A stretch of DNA of 64,000 bases from Deltaproteobacteria bacterium (GTDB lineage Bacteria > Myxococcota > Kuafuiibacteriia > Kuafuiibacteriales > Kuafuiibacteriaceae). This document shows, one piece after another, positions 51,649 through 58,988 of this stretch. Each line of letters opens with the position of its first letter. Position 1 is the stretch's first letter. Where the stretch lies: positions 3,400,001-3,464,000 of the forward strand of contig JADJBV010000001.1 in assembly GCA_016703535.1 (NCBI GenBank), read 5' to 3'. The notes under the pieces are model-generated. The model did not search any database. It was not told the DNA's origin and saw nothing but the letters and a program-made list of their open reading frames with translations. A program made the position numbers and the translations under genes.

Positions 51649-53787
51649 GTGGGTCTGGCGCTGGGCTGTGGAGATGACGCCGATGCCCGCGCCAACATCG
51701 TGCTGTCCCAAACTACGCCGATCGCCAACGCACTTGAACAACTCAAGGAGCGCCCGAACGTGTCGGACATCGAAATCCGCCACCACGTGGACGGGCGCCT
51801 GGGCCTCGTTACAGGATACTTCAGGTCGGAGGTTGCCATCGTCGGATATAAGTTCGGTATCGCTTCTGACGGACTCATACGTAATCGGTCAGAGGCCGTT
51901 GACATGTTCCACACCGAGCACGCCCTCGAGTGGGGTTGTTTGACGGTAGACCAGGTCCCGAACATCCTACTTCTTCCCCCCGGGGTGCCCACGGCGTTTG
52001 CTGCTTGGATAGACGAGGGGAACCCCAATGCCGGCTTCGGGGCGGTCTACGAGCTTGATCCGGAAGCGGAGTGTGCGCTCGACGTCGGGGTCTGCGGCTT
52101 GTCCATCACCCCCGAAGAAGCCGTGGCCCTCGCAAGAATGCCGGGATTGCGCGGGCTCGACCATCTGACGCCTTCCAACGGCCCAACGGAGGAAGTCGCC
52201 AACAGTGGCAACAGCGCCGCAGACTATGCGAGCACAAAAACGACATTCAACGCTCTGGGCTACTTCGGACTAAACGTTCCAATCGGCCTCGATGAGGAAT
52301 CCTTCCGGTGCGCCTACGACATGGGCCACGAGGCCTTCCACGGCATTCCGCTTCAAAAGGTAACTTACCGCCAGTTGCCGGTCGGTTGTTCCCTCGATGT
52401 GGACTGCTACTCGGAGTGCGGAACCCAGGCAAAGTGCCTGGCAGGCTCTTGCCGCATCTCGAGCGCTTCCTCCAGCATCTATCTGCACGCTTTTCGCGTC
52501 ATGAGTCGAATGTCGTCGAGTTCATCGTCGGCGTGGCTCCATGCGGCGCGCTCTCGGTTCTTCTTGGCCAACGGGCATCGTCGCGCGAACTCGATGCCAC
52601 CAACCCCCGTAGAGGTTATGGACTACAACGGCGCCTTGGCCTGGGTGACCGGCAACGTTCGCATCGTCAACCAAAGCTGGCTTCTGGACGGAATCGGTTA
52701 CGGTGAATTCGACAAGCTCGTCGACACTTATGCCTACAACACTCGTGTCCTCTTCGTGAAAGCAGCAGGGAACGATGGTGCCGAGCCGGTGACTTGCGAC
52801 TCCCAGGCGTCGATCTGTGTCGGATCCATGAACGCGAACGGCACCTACGGAACATCGGCCTACGGGAACGACACGCGCGCGCCGACGTCCAGCTATCGAA
52901 ACCCAGTAGCGGCAGCCGGTGGCGCTTCGCGCAACATTGAAAAGCCTGATCTCGTTGCTGAGGGTATGAACGCCTTGGTCGCTGTTGCGGGCGTCAACTC
53001 GGGAGCAAGTGCATGGACTACAGATAGCGGGACGAGCTTTGCGGCACCGGTCGTCTCAGGGATTGCGGCCCTTCTCTACTCGAAGTGCATCGCAAAGGGC
53101 TTTGGTCCGCTTCAACCGGAGCATGCGCGGGCCCTCCTTCGCAACTTTGCGATCACGCCACAAACCTACGAGAAGGCTTTCACTCCGAGCCCCTTCTTCT
53201 ACAAACCCGGAACGGTCACCGCCGGGGTGGACTACCGATTCGGGCTAGGGGTGATCGATGCCGGAGCACTGGAGTACTTCAGCTGCAATCCCAGTCCGCC
53301 GCCGGCCCCGCCTCCCGGCGGCCACTGGCCGTCCCGAAGTGTCGGCGGCTCAGGTGTACTCCATGGTTCGGGTTGGACGGCGGTCCCATCGTGGGTCGCG
53401 GAATCTGGGTTCGACCCTGGCGACCACCCTCACACCAAATATCTCAAGGCAGGACTTCAATGGAAGTCGCTGGCCTCCTTCAAGGTGCCGATCGGTCAAG
53501 GTTCAAGGTTGCGAGCCTCTCTTTCCGTCAGCCCATGTCCTACCAAGATCCCGCAAGATGGCCTGCCTGCAATTGACTACGACCTGCTGGCAGTGTCGGT
53601 GCCGGACCAAAAACTCGTAGCAATCTCCGAGTCAACTGAAGACGCCAACGAGGGATTCGACGTCCAAACCACCAGTGCGCTTCAAGAGGTTGAGTTCTTC
53701 GCGCTCCGGCCGGCGAACGCCGTGGCGTGCCAGCGATCCGGCGTCGACTTCGAACCATACGGGTTTAGTGGCCTTGGTTGGTTCTAG
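51649..53787 (+). CDS. Subtilisin-like (S8) serine protease lipoprotein, probably frameshifted
   Basis: The open frame encodes 712 residues. Its start, GTG at 51649, gives only MGLALGC before the presumed lipidated Cys, too short for a signal peptide; the frame upstream continues as a good hydrophobic core but has no start codon. Asp215 (NVPIGLDEESF) is the likely catalytic Asp, Asn375 (KAAGND) the oxyanion Asn and Ser463 (SGTSFAAPVVSG) the nucleophile. The catalytic-His region is missing in this frame and is replaced by Ser-rich sequence at about 283-320. The frame one base earlier there encodes HESNVVEFIVGVAP. A C-terminal beta domain (about 520-712) resembles the P domain of convertases. 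Two lipoprotein genes follow. Confidence 0.7.
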   Translation: MGLALGCGDDADARANIVLSQTTPIANALEQLKERPNVSDIEIRHHVDGRLGLVTGYFRSEVAIVGYKFGIASDGLIRNRSEAVDMFHTEHALEWGCLTVDQVPNILLLPPGVPTAFAAWIDEGNPNAGFGAVYELDPEAECALDVGVCGLSITPEEAVALARMPGLRGLDHLTPSNGPTEEVANSGNSAADYASTKTTFNALGYFGLNVPIGLDEESFRCAYDMGHEAFHGIPLQKVTYRQLPVGCSLDVDCYSECGTQAKCLAGSCRISSASSSIYLHAFRVMSRMSSSSSSAWLHAARSRFFLANGHRRANSMPPTPVEVMDYNGALAWVTGNVRIVNQSWLLDGIGYGEFDKLVDTYAYNTRVLFVKAAGNDGAEPVTCDSQASICVGSMNANGTYGTSAYGNDTRAPTSSYRNPVAAAGGASRNIEKPDLVAEGMNALVAVAGVNSGASAWTTDSGTSFAAPVVSGIAALLYSKCIAKGFGPLQPEHARALLRNFAITPQTYEKAFTPSPFFYKPGTVTAGVDYRFGLGVIDAGALEYFSCNPSPPPAPPPGGHWPSRSVGGSGVLHGSGWTAVPSWVAESGFDPGDHPHTKYLKAGLQWKSLASFKVPIGQGSRLRASLSVSPCPTKIPQDGLPAIDYDLLAVSVPDQKLVAISESTEDANEGFDVQTTSALQEVEFFALRPANAVACQRSGVDFEPYGFSGLGWF
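52491..52608 (+). pseudogene. Interval where the protease reading frame appears shifted
   Basis: Between a T4 run (52491-52494) and a C5 run (52604-52608) the coherent S8 motif lies one base out of the flanking frame (His codon at 52500-52502, GVAP at 52530-52541). One added T and one removed C would join it smoothly to both sides. Confidence 0.6.
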
Positions 53788-54205
53788 CTGCAGTGCCAGG
53801 CCCAGAGCGGCCATGGCTCTTCTGCTTTCATGCGGCCTCGCTGCCTGCGGCTCGAACGGGAACGCAGGGGACGGTGGTCGCGATGCCGGGCCAGGCCCCA
53901 GGGACTCGGAACCGATGGATACTTATGAGTCGGCCGACGGAGCCCCGGGGGACGCGGTCGCCGATTCGGGTGTCGTTGCCCTGGTCGAGGGGGACGTTGC
54001 CGCCGCCGACTGCCGGGGCAGCTGCCAAACAGCCGGTGCGAGTTGCACCGACTCGTACGATTGGTTCCCGGGTCTTGGGCAATTCGGAGGTGCAGAACTC
54101 ACCTACGGTCTGTGCAAGATCTACCAGAGCTGCGGGGATCCGGTTGAACCGGTGTTGCAGGGCTGCGGGCCGTTGACAGGGGTGCGTTGTGCCTGCCTCG
54201 AGTAA
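53768..54205 (+). CDS. Small Cys-rich lipoprotein with acidic spacer
   Basis: GTG at 53768, inside the last codons of the protease gene, gives 145 residues. The lipoprotein signal has several Arg before the core (CSARPRAAMALLLSCGLAAC). ATG at 53813 would leave no charged N-region. An acidic spacer (GDGGRDAGPGPRDSEP, DGAPGDAVADSG) precedes a C-terminal domain of about 60 residues with six Cys (CRGSCQTAGASC, CGDPVEP, CGPLTGVRCAC). A disulfide-bonded extracytoplasmic module is likely. No family was recognised. Confidence 0.6.
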   Translation: MALVGSSCSARPRAAMALLLSCGLAACGSNGNAGDGGRDAGPGPRDSEPMDTYESADGAPGDAVADSGVVALVEGDVAAADCRGSCQTAGASCTDSYDWFPGLGQFGGAELTYGLCKIYQSCGDPVEPVLQGCGPLTGVRCACLE

Positions 54206-55334
54206 CGGCTGGAGGCAAGCGACCGCATGGTGCGCATTGTTCAGCGCGTGCTCCTGCAACGATGGAACTCAGCCTCTTTCGCCCAACCCACCTCCGATGG
54301 CCGACCCCCAACTGGAGATCCCACAACTTTCCCTTGGGTGCGAACTCGATGCATCCGATCGAGTGACGCCTGTTGACCTCGGTGGCTCTCCGCTCCTCCT
54401 TTCGGGTCAGCGTGCGGTCGTCACCCCGGACTTGACCCGGACAAACAACTTCGTCGTGGACCTGTCGACCATGGGTCGGACCGACTTCCCCGATGGGCTG
54501 GCAGTGCAGGTCGCGGGTCCTGGGCTGTTCCTATTTGCGGAATGGACAATTTTCGAGACCAACTTCTTCCTGACCGATGGCCTCGGCTATCGGAGAGACC
54601 TGGCCAGGGTAGAGGGCGGCCTCAGTGCCCGAAGGACCCTACGGAAAGACGACCAAATCTTCGGACAGGAGGGCGAGGAACTGGTCTTGATTCGCGAGAC
54701 GGAGCGGGTCTTGATTGAGCAGGGCGAGTCCGTGCCCGATTCCTTCGGCGAATGGAGCGGGTGGATCGACGGCACGACCGGTGGGGTTGTGGTCATGGAT
54801 CCCGATTCGGCGATCCACCGGATCTCTGATCCTCCCGCCATCGAAGTCATGGCCTATCCATCCGGCGTCCTGTCGACCCACCGCTCGCGGCTCTCCACCT
54901 TCACCAACGAAGGTCAATTTACGCTCTGGGAACGCCCGGCCGCGCTTTTCCCCGCCGCCGCCGGGGCGTTCGCATTTGCTTTGGTGGGCCCGGAAGGGCC
55001 GGACGGTGCGTTCCTCGTGGCAGGTCAAGACGGGCTATTGGAGATGGCGGTGCCCGCACACGTGGCTTTGCCGCTGAGCGCCGAGGCCTCCAAGGACTGG
55101 ATCATTTGGTCCGCGGTCCTCGGAGAGGACGCGTGTCCGCGTCGGATGGGACTGTACGCGGCCGCCATCGAAGATGGGGCGCCTCTGCTGTGGCTGGGGA
55201 GCGACTCCACGGATTGTGCGGAGGCGGGTCGGCCCGCATTCCTAATTGGGGAGGACGACATCTTAATCGTATTTGCGAAGGGAGGTTCGGCTCGAGTCAG
55301 GACCAGAGACTTGCCTAGAAGATGCTCCGAGTAG
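54189..55334 (+). CDS. Lipoprotein of unknown function
   Basis: GTG at 54189 overlaps the end of the small lipoprotein gene by 17 bases. The 381-residue product has a short N-region with Arg (SSNGWRQATAWC) and a Cys pair (ALFSACSC) where lipidation is likely. The rest is predominantly beta strands with acidic turns (SGWIDGTTGGVVVMDPDSAIHRIS) and looks like a propeller or sandwich. No motif for a known enzyme is visible. It is the third lipoprotein in a row, and codon use appears less GC-biased than in flanking genes. Confidence 0.65.
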   Translation: MPASSNGWRQATAWCALFSACSCNDGTQPLSPNPPPMADPQLEIPQLSLGCELDASDRVTPVDLGGSPLLLSGQRAVVTPDLTRTNNFVVDLSTMGRTDFPDGLAVQVAGPGLFLFAEWTIFETNFFLTDGLGYRRDLARVEGGLSARRTLRKDDQIFGQEGEELVLIRETERVLIEQGESVPDSFGEWSGWIDGTTGGVVVMDPDSAIHRISDPPAIEVMAYPSGVLSTHRSRLSTFTNEGQFTLWERPAALFPAAAGAFAFALVGPEGPDGAFLVAGQDGLLEMAVPAHVALPLSAEASKDWIIWSAVLGEDACPRRMGLYAAAIEDGAPLLWLGSDSTDCAEAGRPAFLIGEDDILIVFAKGGSARVRTRDLPRRCSE

Positions 55335-55411
55335 TGCCCTGGAATGTGGTCCATCGGACTATTCGCGCGAGAAGTCCTGCTGTCCGTTCGTCCCGCGACC
55401 CGACCGCGTTC

Positions 55412-55434
55412 CTTTCGTTCGTCACCGACGAAAG
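55412..55434. terminator. Hairpin between convergent genes
   Basis: CTTTCGT and ACGAAAG form a 7-bp stem with a 9-base loop between the last lipoprotein gene (plus) and the oxidoreductase gene (minus). It has no T tract and could serve both strands as a weak transcription stop. Confidence 0.35.
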
Positions 55435-55449
55435 CGCCGTGAACTCTCT

Positions 55450-56433
55450 CTAGGCACCACGTTGGACGGTGACGATCACGTTGCCTCGCTTGTGTCCGGT
55501 GTCGACCAGGGCGTGGGCTTCGGCGATCCGGGACAAGGGCAGGACCTGACCGATCACCGGCTTGTACGCTCCGGCTTCGATGATCCGCTTGAGGTCCTCG
55601 AGGTCTTGGGCCGTGCCCGTAGCGTCGCCGCTCAGCACCTTCTTCTTGCCGGTCAGCGACACCCAGACGCCCCGGAGCATCTCGGGTAGGCCGGCGGCCA
55701 CCAACAGCAGACGCCCCTGTTCGGTCAGGAGCGGCGTGGCGTCGGCGATGGACGCGACGCCCACCGTGTCGCAGATCAGGTCGTAGCTTTCGCCGGGCTG
55801 GCGCCAATCCTCGCGCCGGTAGTCGATGACCCGATCGGCGCCGAGGCTCCGGACCAACTCGACGTTGGGTGTACTGGTCACGCCGGTCACGACGGCGCCC
55901 AGGTGTTTGGCGAGCTGCACCGCCGCGCTGCCGACCGCGCCGGAGGCGCCGATGATCAGCACCTTCTCTCCTGGCTGGAGCTTGCCTCGGTCGCGGAGAA
56001 AGCGGAGGGCCGTGACGCCGCCGAAGGAGATCGCCGCCGACTCCTCAAAGCTCAGCTGAGGGGGCTTGTGCAAAACGGCGCCGTCTTCGGAGATGGTGCA
56101 CAACTCGGCGTGGGCCCCAAGGCGGGCGCCAAGGTAGGCAAACACCTCGTCCCCAACGGCGAAGCGACGCACCTGGGGTCCGATCGCGGCGACGGTGCCC
56201 GATAGTTCAGTGCCGAGGATGGGACGTCGCGGGGAGAACGGACCCACGACGAGCCGGACGATCCAGCCGAAGCCGGCCGGTACCTGGAGGGAGCGCAGTC
56301 GCCAGTCGGCGGCCGAGACCGTGGTGGCCCGGACTCGGATCAAGATCTCGTTGGGCTTGGGGACGGGATCGGCGACGGTCTCGATCCGCACCACCTCGGG
56401 GCCCCCGAAGGCACGATAGACGGCGGCTTGCAT
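55450..56433 (-). CDS. NAD(P)-dependent MDR oxidoreductase
   Basis: The 327-residue product is an MDR protein: MQAAVYRAFGGPEVVRIETV, PNEILIRVRATTVSAADWRLRS, GTELSGTVAAIG and the dinucleotide motif VLIIGASGAVGSAAVQLAKHLG. Cys ligands for zinc are absent. It resembles quinone oxidoreductases or reticulon-4-interacting-like members. ATG at 56433 lies 34 bases after the nucleotidyltransferase gene; the gap contains a small palindrome (GTGCC-TTA-GGCAC). It may share that transcript. Substrate unknown. Confidence 0.88.
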   Translation of the reverse strand: MQAAVYRAFGGPEVVRIETVADPVPKPNEILIRVRATTVSAADWRLRSLQVPAGFGWIVRLVVGPFSPRRPILGTELSGTVAAIGPQVRRFAVGDEVFAYLGARLGAHAELCTISEDGAVLHKPPQLSFEESAAISFGGVTALRFLRDRGKLQPGEKVLIIGASGAVGSAAVQLAKHLGAVVTGVTSTPNVELVRSLGADRVIDYRREDWRQPGESYDLICDTVGVASIADATPLLTEQGRLLLVAAGLPEMLRGVWVSLTGKKKVLSGDATGTAQDLEDLKRIIEAGAYKPVIGQVLPLSRIAEAHALVDTGHKRGNVIVTVQRGA

Positions 56434-56438
56434 GGGGG

Positions 56439-56451
56439 TGCCTTAGGCACG
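56439..56451. repeat. Short palindrome before the oxidoreductase gene
   Basis: GTGCC and GGCAC are separated by TTA, just upstream of the ATG at 56433. Too short to call an operator; recorded because it is in a 34-base intergenic gap. Confidence 0.2.
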
Positions 56452-56467
56452 GGCTCGGCGTCGTCCA

Positions 56468-57022
56468 TCACCGAGGTGATCCGAAGTAGAGCCGATACCG
56501 GTCGAGGAGGCCGAGGGTCTTCAGCTCCTCTTGGACGTAGGCCAGATCCAGCATGTCCCCGAGCCCGTCCTTGATAGCGATGATGTCGTCCAAGTCCTCG
56601 AGGCGGTGGGCCTCGAGCTTGAGGATCAGCAGATCTTCGGCGGTCGCGATGGGCAACGTCCCGGCGCCGAGATCCACCAGAGTAGCCCGAGCGATGACCT
56701 TCCTGAGAAACGGGCTGTCGGCGAACAGGACGTCGAGGCCAACGCCCAACTCGCGGGAGGGCGGCCCCCACAAGCGGATCAGCCCACCCGGCAGGAACTC
56801 ACGCGTCTCGTCCTCGTCGTAAGCATAACCATGCTCCACGGCTTGGCGGAGCAGCGTCTCACCGTCATCGACGCCGGCGGCGATCAAGATGTCGATGTCC
56901 TGGGTGGTGCGCGGACGGACCCGGGCCACGATGGCCACGCCACCAATGACCGCGACCTGCAGCTTGGCGGCCGCCACGAAGTCCGCCAGGCGCTGAACCG
57001 CCTCCAAGATCGATTCGGCCAC
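56468..57022 (-). CDS. Nucleotidyltransferase-fold protein (MNT/AbiEii-like)
   Basis: The 184-residue product has the family start VAVIGGVAIVARVRPRTTQDIDILI: a glycine-rich turn followed by the D-x-D metal pair (Asp in QDIDILI) and a later acidic residue (GLDVLFADSPF). A helix (LEDLDDIIAIKDGLGDML) follows. Such proteins act as toxins or antitoxins by adding nucleotides to tRNA or to partner proteins. It follows the 79-residue gene by three bases. Together they resemble a two-gene toxin-antitoxin or defence-type pair. Confidence 0.72.
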   Translation of the reverse strand: MAESILEAVQRLADFVAAAKLQVAVIGGVAIVARVRPRTTQDIDILIAAGVDDGETLLRQAVEHGYAYDEDETREFLPGGLIRLWGPPSRELGVGLDVLFADSPFLRKVIARATLVDLGAGTLPIATAEDLLILKLEAHRLEDLDDIIAIKDGLGDMLDLAYVQEELKTLGLLDRYRLYFGSPR

Positions 57023-57025
57023 GGC

Positions 57026-57265
57026 TCAGGTCGAAGCCACCGCGCGCAGGCGGGCCAAGAGGGCCAAGCAGGTCTGGGGGGACTCGTCTTTGGGCGTAAA
57101 GTCTGGGTGAAGTGCAACTCGCTCCGCGAAGGCCCGGAGGTCCTCGGCACGAGCCATTCGCTGGGCGGGCGTCAGTCCCTTGACCTGCTCACGAAGCTGG
57201 CGCTTGCGGATCTGCTCGAAGGCTCGGGCCCGAACGACCCGATCGACTGGGCGCTGATCGGCCAT
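57026..57265 (-). CDS. Small basic protein paired with the nucleotidyltransferase
   Basis: ATG at 57265 follows TGAGGC and gives 79 residues: two likely basic helices (VVRARAFEQIRKRQLREQVKGLTPAQRMARAEDL) then a helix with HPDFTPK. It resembles small partner proteins that precede AbiEii-like nucleotidyltransferases. The longer frame to 57409 is rejected because it adds non-coding-looking residues. Whether it is antitoxin or activator is unknown. Confidence 0.62.
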   Translation of the reverse strand: MADQRPVDRVVRARAFEQIRKRQLREQVKGLTPAQRMARAEDLRAFAERVALHPDFTPKDESPQTCLALLARLRAVAST

Positions 57266-57411
57266 TTGCCTCAGGGTAGCAGAGTGGGCTTGCCGAGACC
57301 AAGCGGCGCACCCGACAGCGCTGTGCTCTCGTCTCCCCGGGCCGCCAAAGCCGCGGTCCACCGTCGGTCCACCGATGGCGGACCGGGCCAGGGCCCCGTC
57401 ACTCTGCACCC

Positions 57412-58878
57412 GTGCGGAGGCTCGTCGCGGCGGGGGTGTTGGGGTGGGCCTGCACCTTTGCCTGCGCCGAAACGCCGGATGAGCGGGACGCGGGGTCGAG
57501 CCCGGATCTCGGGTTCGCCGACGGCGACGCCTCTACCGGAGATGGGACCGTCGGCGATCTCGGCGATGCCAACCTGAAAGACGCCGAACCCGAAGACAGA
57601 GACCCCGGCGACGCCCCCAGTTTCGACCTCGGCCCCGGCGACGCCGCGCCTGAGGACTCGGGCCCCACGGATCTCGGCTCCAGCGACGCGAGCCTCGACG
57701 CCGGGCCGACGCCCACCGCGCCGCTCCTCCCCATCCCGGGGGAGTTGACGATTTTCCAGCTCGATCTCCCGGCGGGGGTGACCTTTCGCCTCGGCGAGGC
57801 CGCGATCTTGGTGGGCCCGGCCGGGTCGGTGGCACTCCTCGACGTCGGCAACTCGAACCACGACGATGAGGTGCGAGCCCGAGTGGCCCAACTCAACCAG
57901 GCCCGAGGCCGTCCCGCCGGACAGGTGGAGTGGATCGTGCTCACTCACTTTCACGGCGATCACATCGGCGCCATGGAGGGCCTGTTCACCGGCAACGATC
58001 CGCTGACCGTCACCCGGGGTGTGGTGCACCGAGGGTTTGTGGATCTCGGTGAAGCGATGAACACCGGGGACTACGCCCAGATCTGCGGACTCCTTCGAGG
58101 CCCGTTGGCCCCGGTCGATCGGCCGCTGTGCACCTCTGTTGTCAACCCACCTTGCACTTTCTCCGCGGGCGACGATCCGGCGGTGGCCAACGACTGCCCA
58201 GGCCTGCGGGCCGGCGATCTCCTGGATCCCAGCGACGACGCCTTGGGCTTGCCCGCCTCCTTCGAACTCGACGGCGTGCAGATCTCGTTGTCGGCGGCCA
58301 ACGCCTGGCTCCACGACGGCAACGGAACCAGCGCCCTCCCCGCCTTTGGCCACAACGACAGCAACGAAGAGAACGCGCGCAGCTTGGTCGGTCAGATCGC
58401 CTACGGCGGCTTTCGTTATCACTTCGGCGGCGACCTCACCGGCTCGGGCGATCCGGGCGAGCCGGACGTCGAGTCGCCCTGGGCCAACACGGTCGCGCCC
58501 ACCTTGTACGGTTCGGACGGCGTCGACGTGACCCACGTGCACCACCACGCCCGCCGCACCAGCTCCAACGCCAACCTGGTCACCGCCTTGTGCCCCCTCG
58601 ACGGGCGGGCCCGCAACGTCATCGCCGGGATCAACGCGGTCTACGTCGGCTCACCGTACGCCGAGGTGCTGGACGCCTTCACCATGGGCGGCCGCTTGGG
58701 ACGCGGCGCCTTTTGGGTGACCGAGGTCGCCGCCGGCAGCGCCAACCCCGCGGCCTATCCGGATCTGGTGGTGTCGGACGGCGAGGTGATCGTCCAAACC
58801 TTCGGAGCGGGCGCGGGTTATTGGGTGCAGGCCGCGGGCCCGAGCCTGGCCGCCCGGGCCTTCACCGCCCTTCGCTGA
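57412..58878 (+). CDS. MBL-fold hydrolase lipoprotein with acidic spacer
   Basis: GTG at 57412 gives 488 residues with a signal-like start (LVAAGVLGWACTFAC). A spacer of nearly pure Asp/Gly/Ala/Pro follows (about 20-105). A metallo-beta-lactamase core begins near 112 with LTHFHGDH (His179, His181, Asp183, His184), and later ligand candidates include HFGGD and THVHHH. This pattern resembles ComEC-type or exonuclease-type MBL proteins. Two Cys-rich inserts (CTSVVNPPCTF) interrupt the core. Exported, lipid-anchored location is inferred from the start. Substrate unknown. Confidence 0.82.
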   Translation: MRRLVAAGVLGWACTFACAETPDERDAGSSPDLGFADGDASTGDGTVGDLGDANLKDAEPEDRDPGDAPSFDLGPGDAAPEDSGPTDLGSSDASLDAGPTPTAPLLPIPGELTIFQLDLPAGVTFRLGEAAILVGPAGSVALLDVGNSNHDDEVRARVAQLNQARGRPAGQVEWIVLTHFHGDHIGAMEGLFTGNDPLTVTRGVVHRGFVDLGEAMNTGDYAQICGLLRGPLAPVDRPLCTSVVNPPCTFSAGDDPAVANDCPGLRAGDLLDPSDDALGLPASFELDGVQISLSAANAWLHDGNGTSALPAFGHNDSNEENARSLVGQIAYGGFRYHFGGDLTGSGDPGEPDVESPWANTVAPTLYGSDGVDVTHVHHHARRTSSNANLVTALCPLDGRARNVIAGINAVYVGSPYAEVLDAFTMGGRLGRGAFWVTEVAAGSANPAAYPDLVVSDGEVIVQTFGAGAGYWVQAAGPSLAARAFTALR

Positions 58879-58988
58879 TCGTTGAGGTTGGGTCGCCAAC
58901 CCCTTCAGCTTCTCGCGACAGGTGGGTCCTGGTGGACCCGATCTCCGGGCGTTCAGGGTTGGTACGGGCCTTGATTAGGCCCAGGTCG

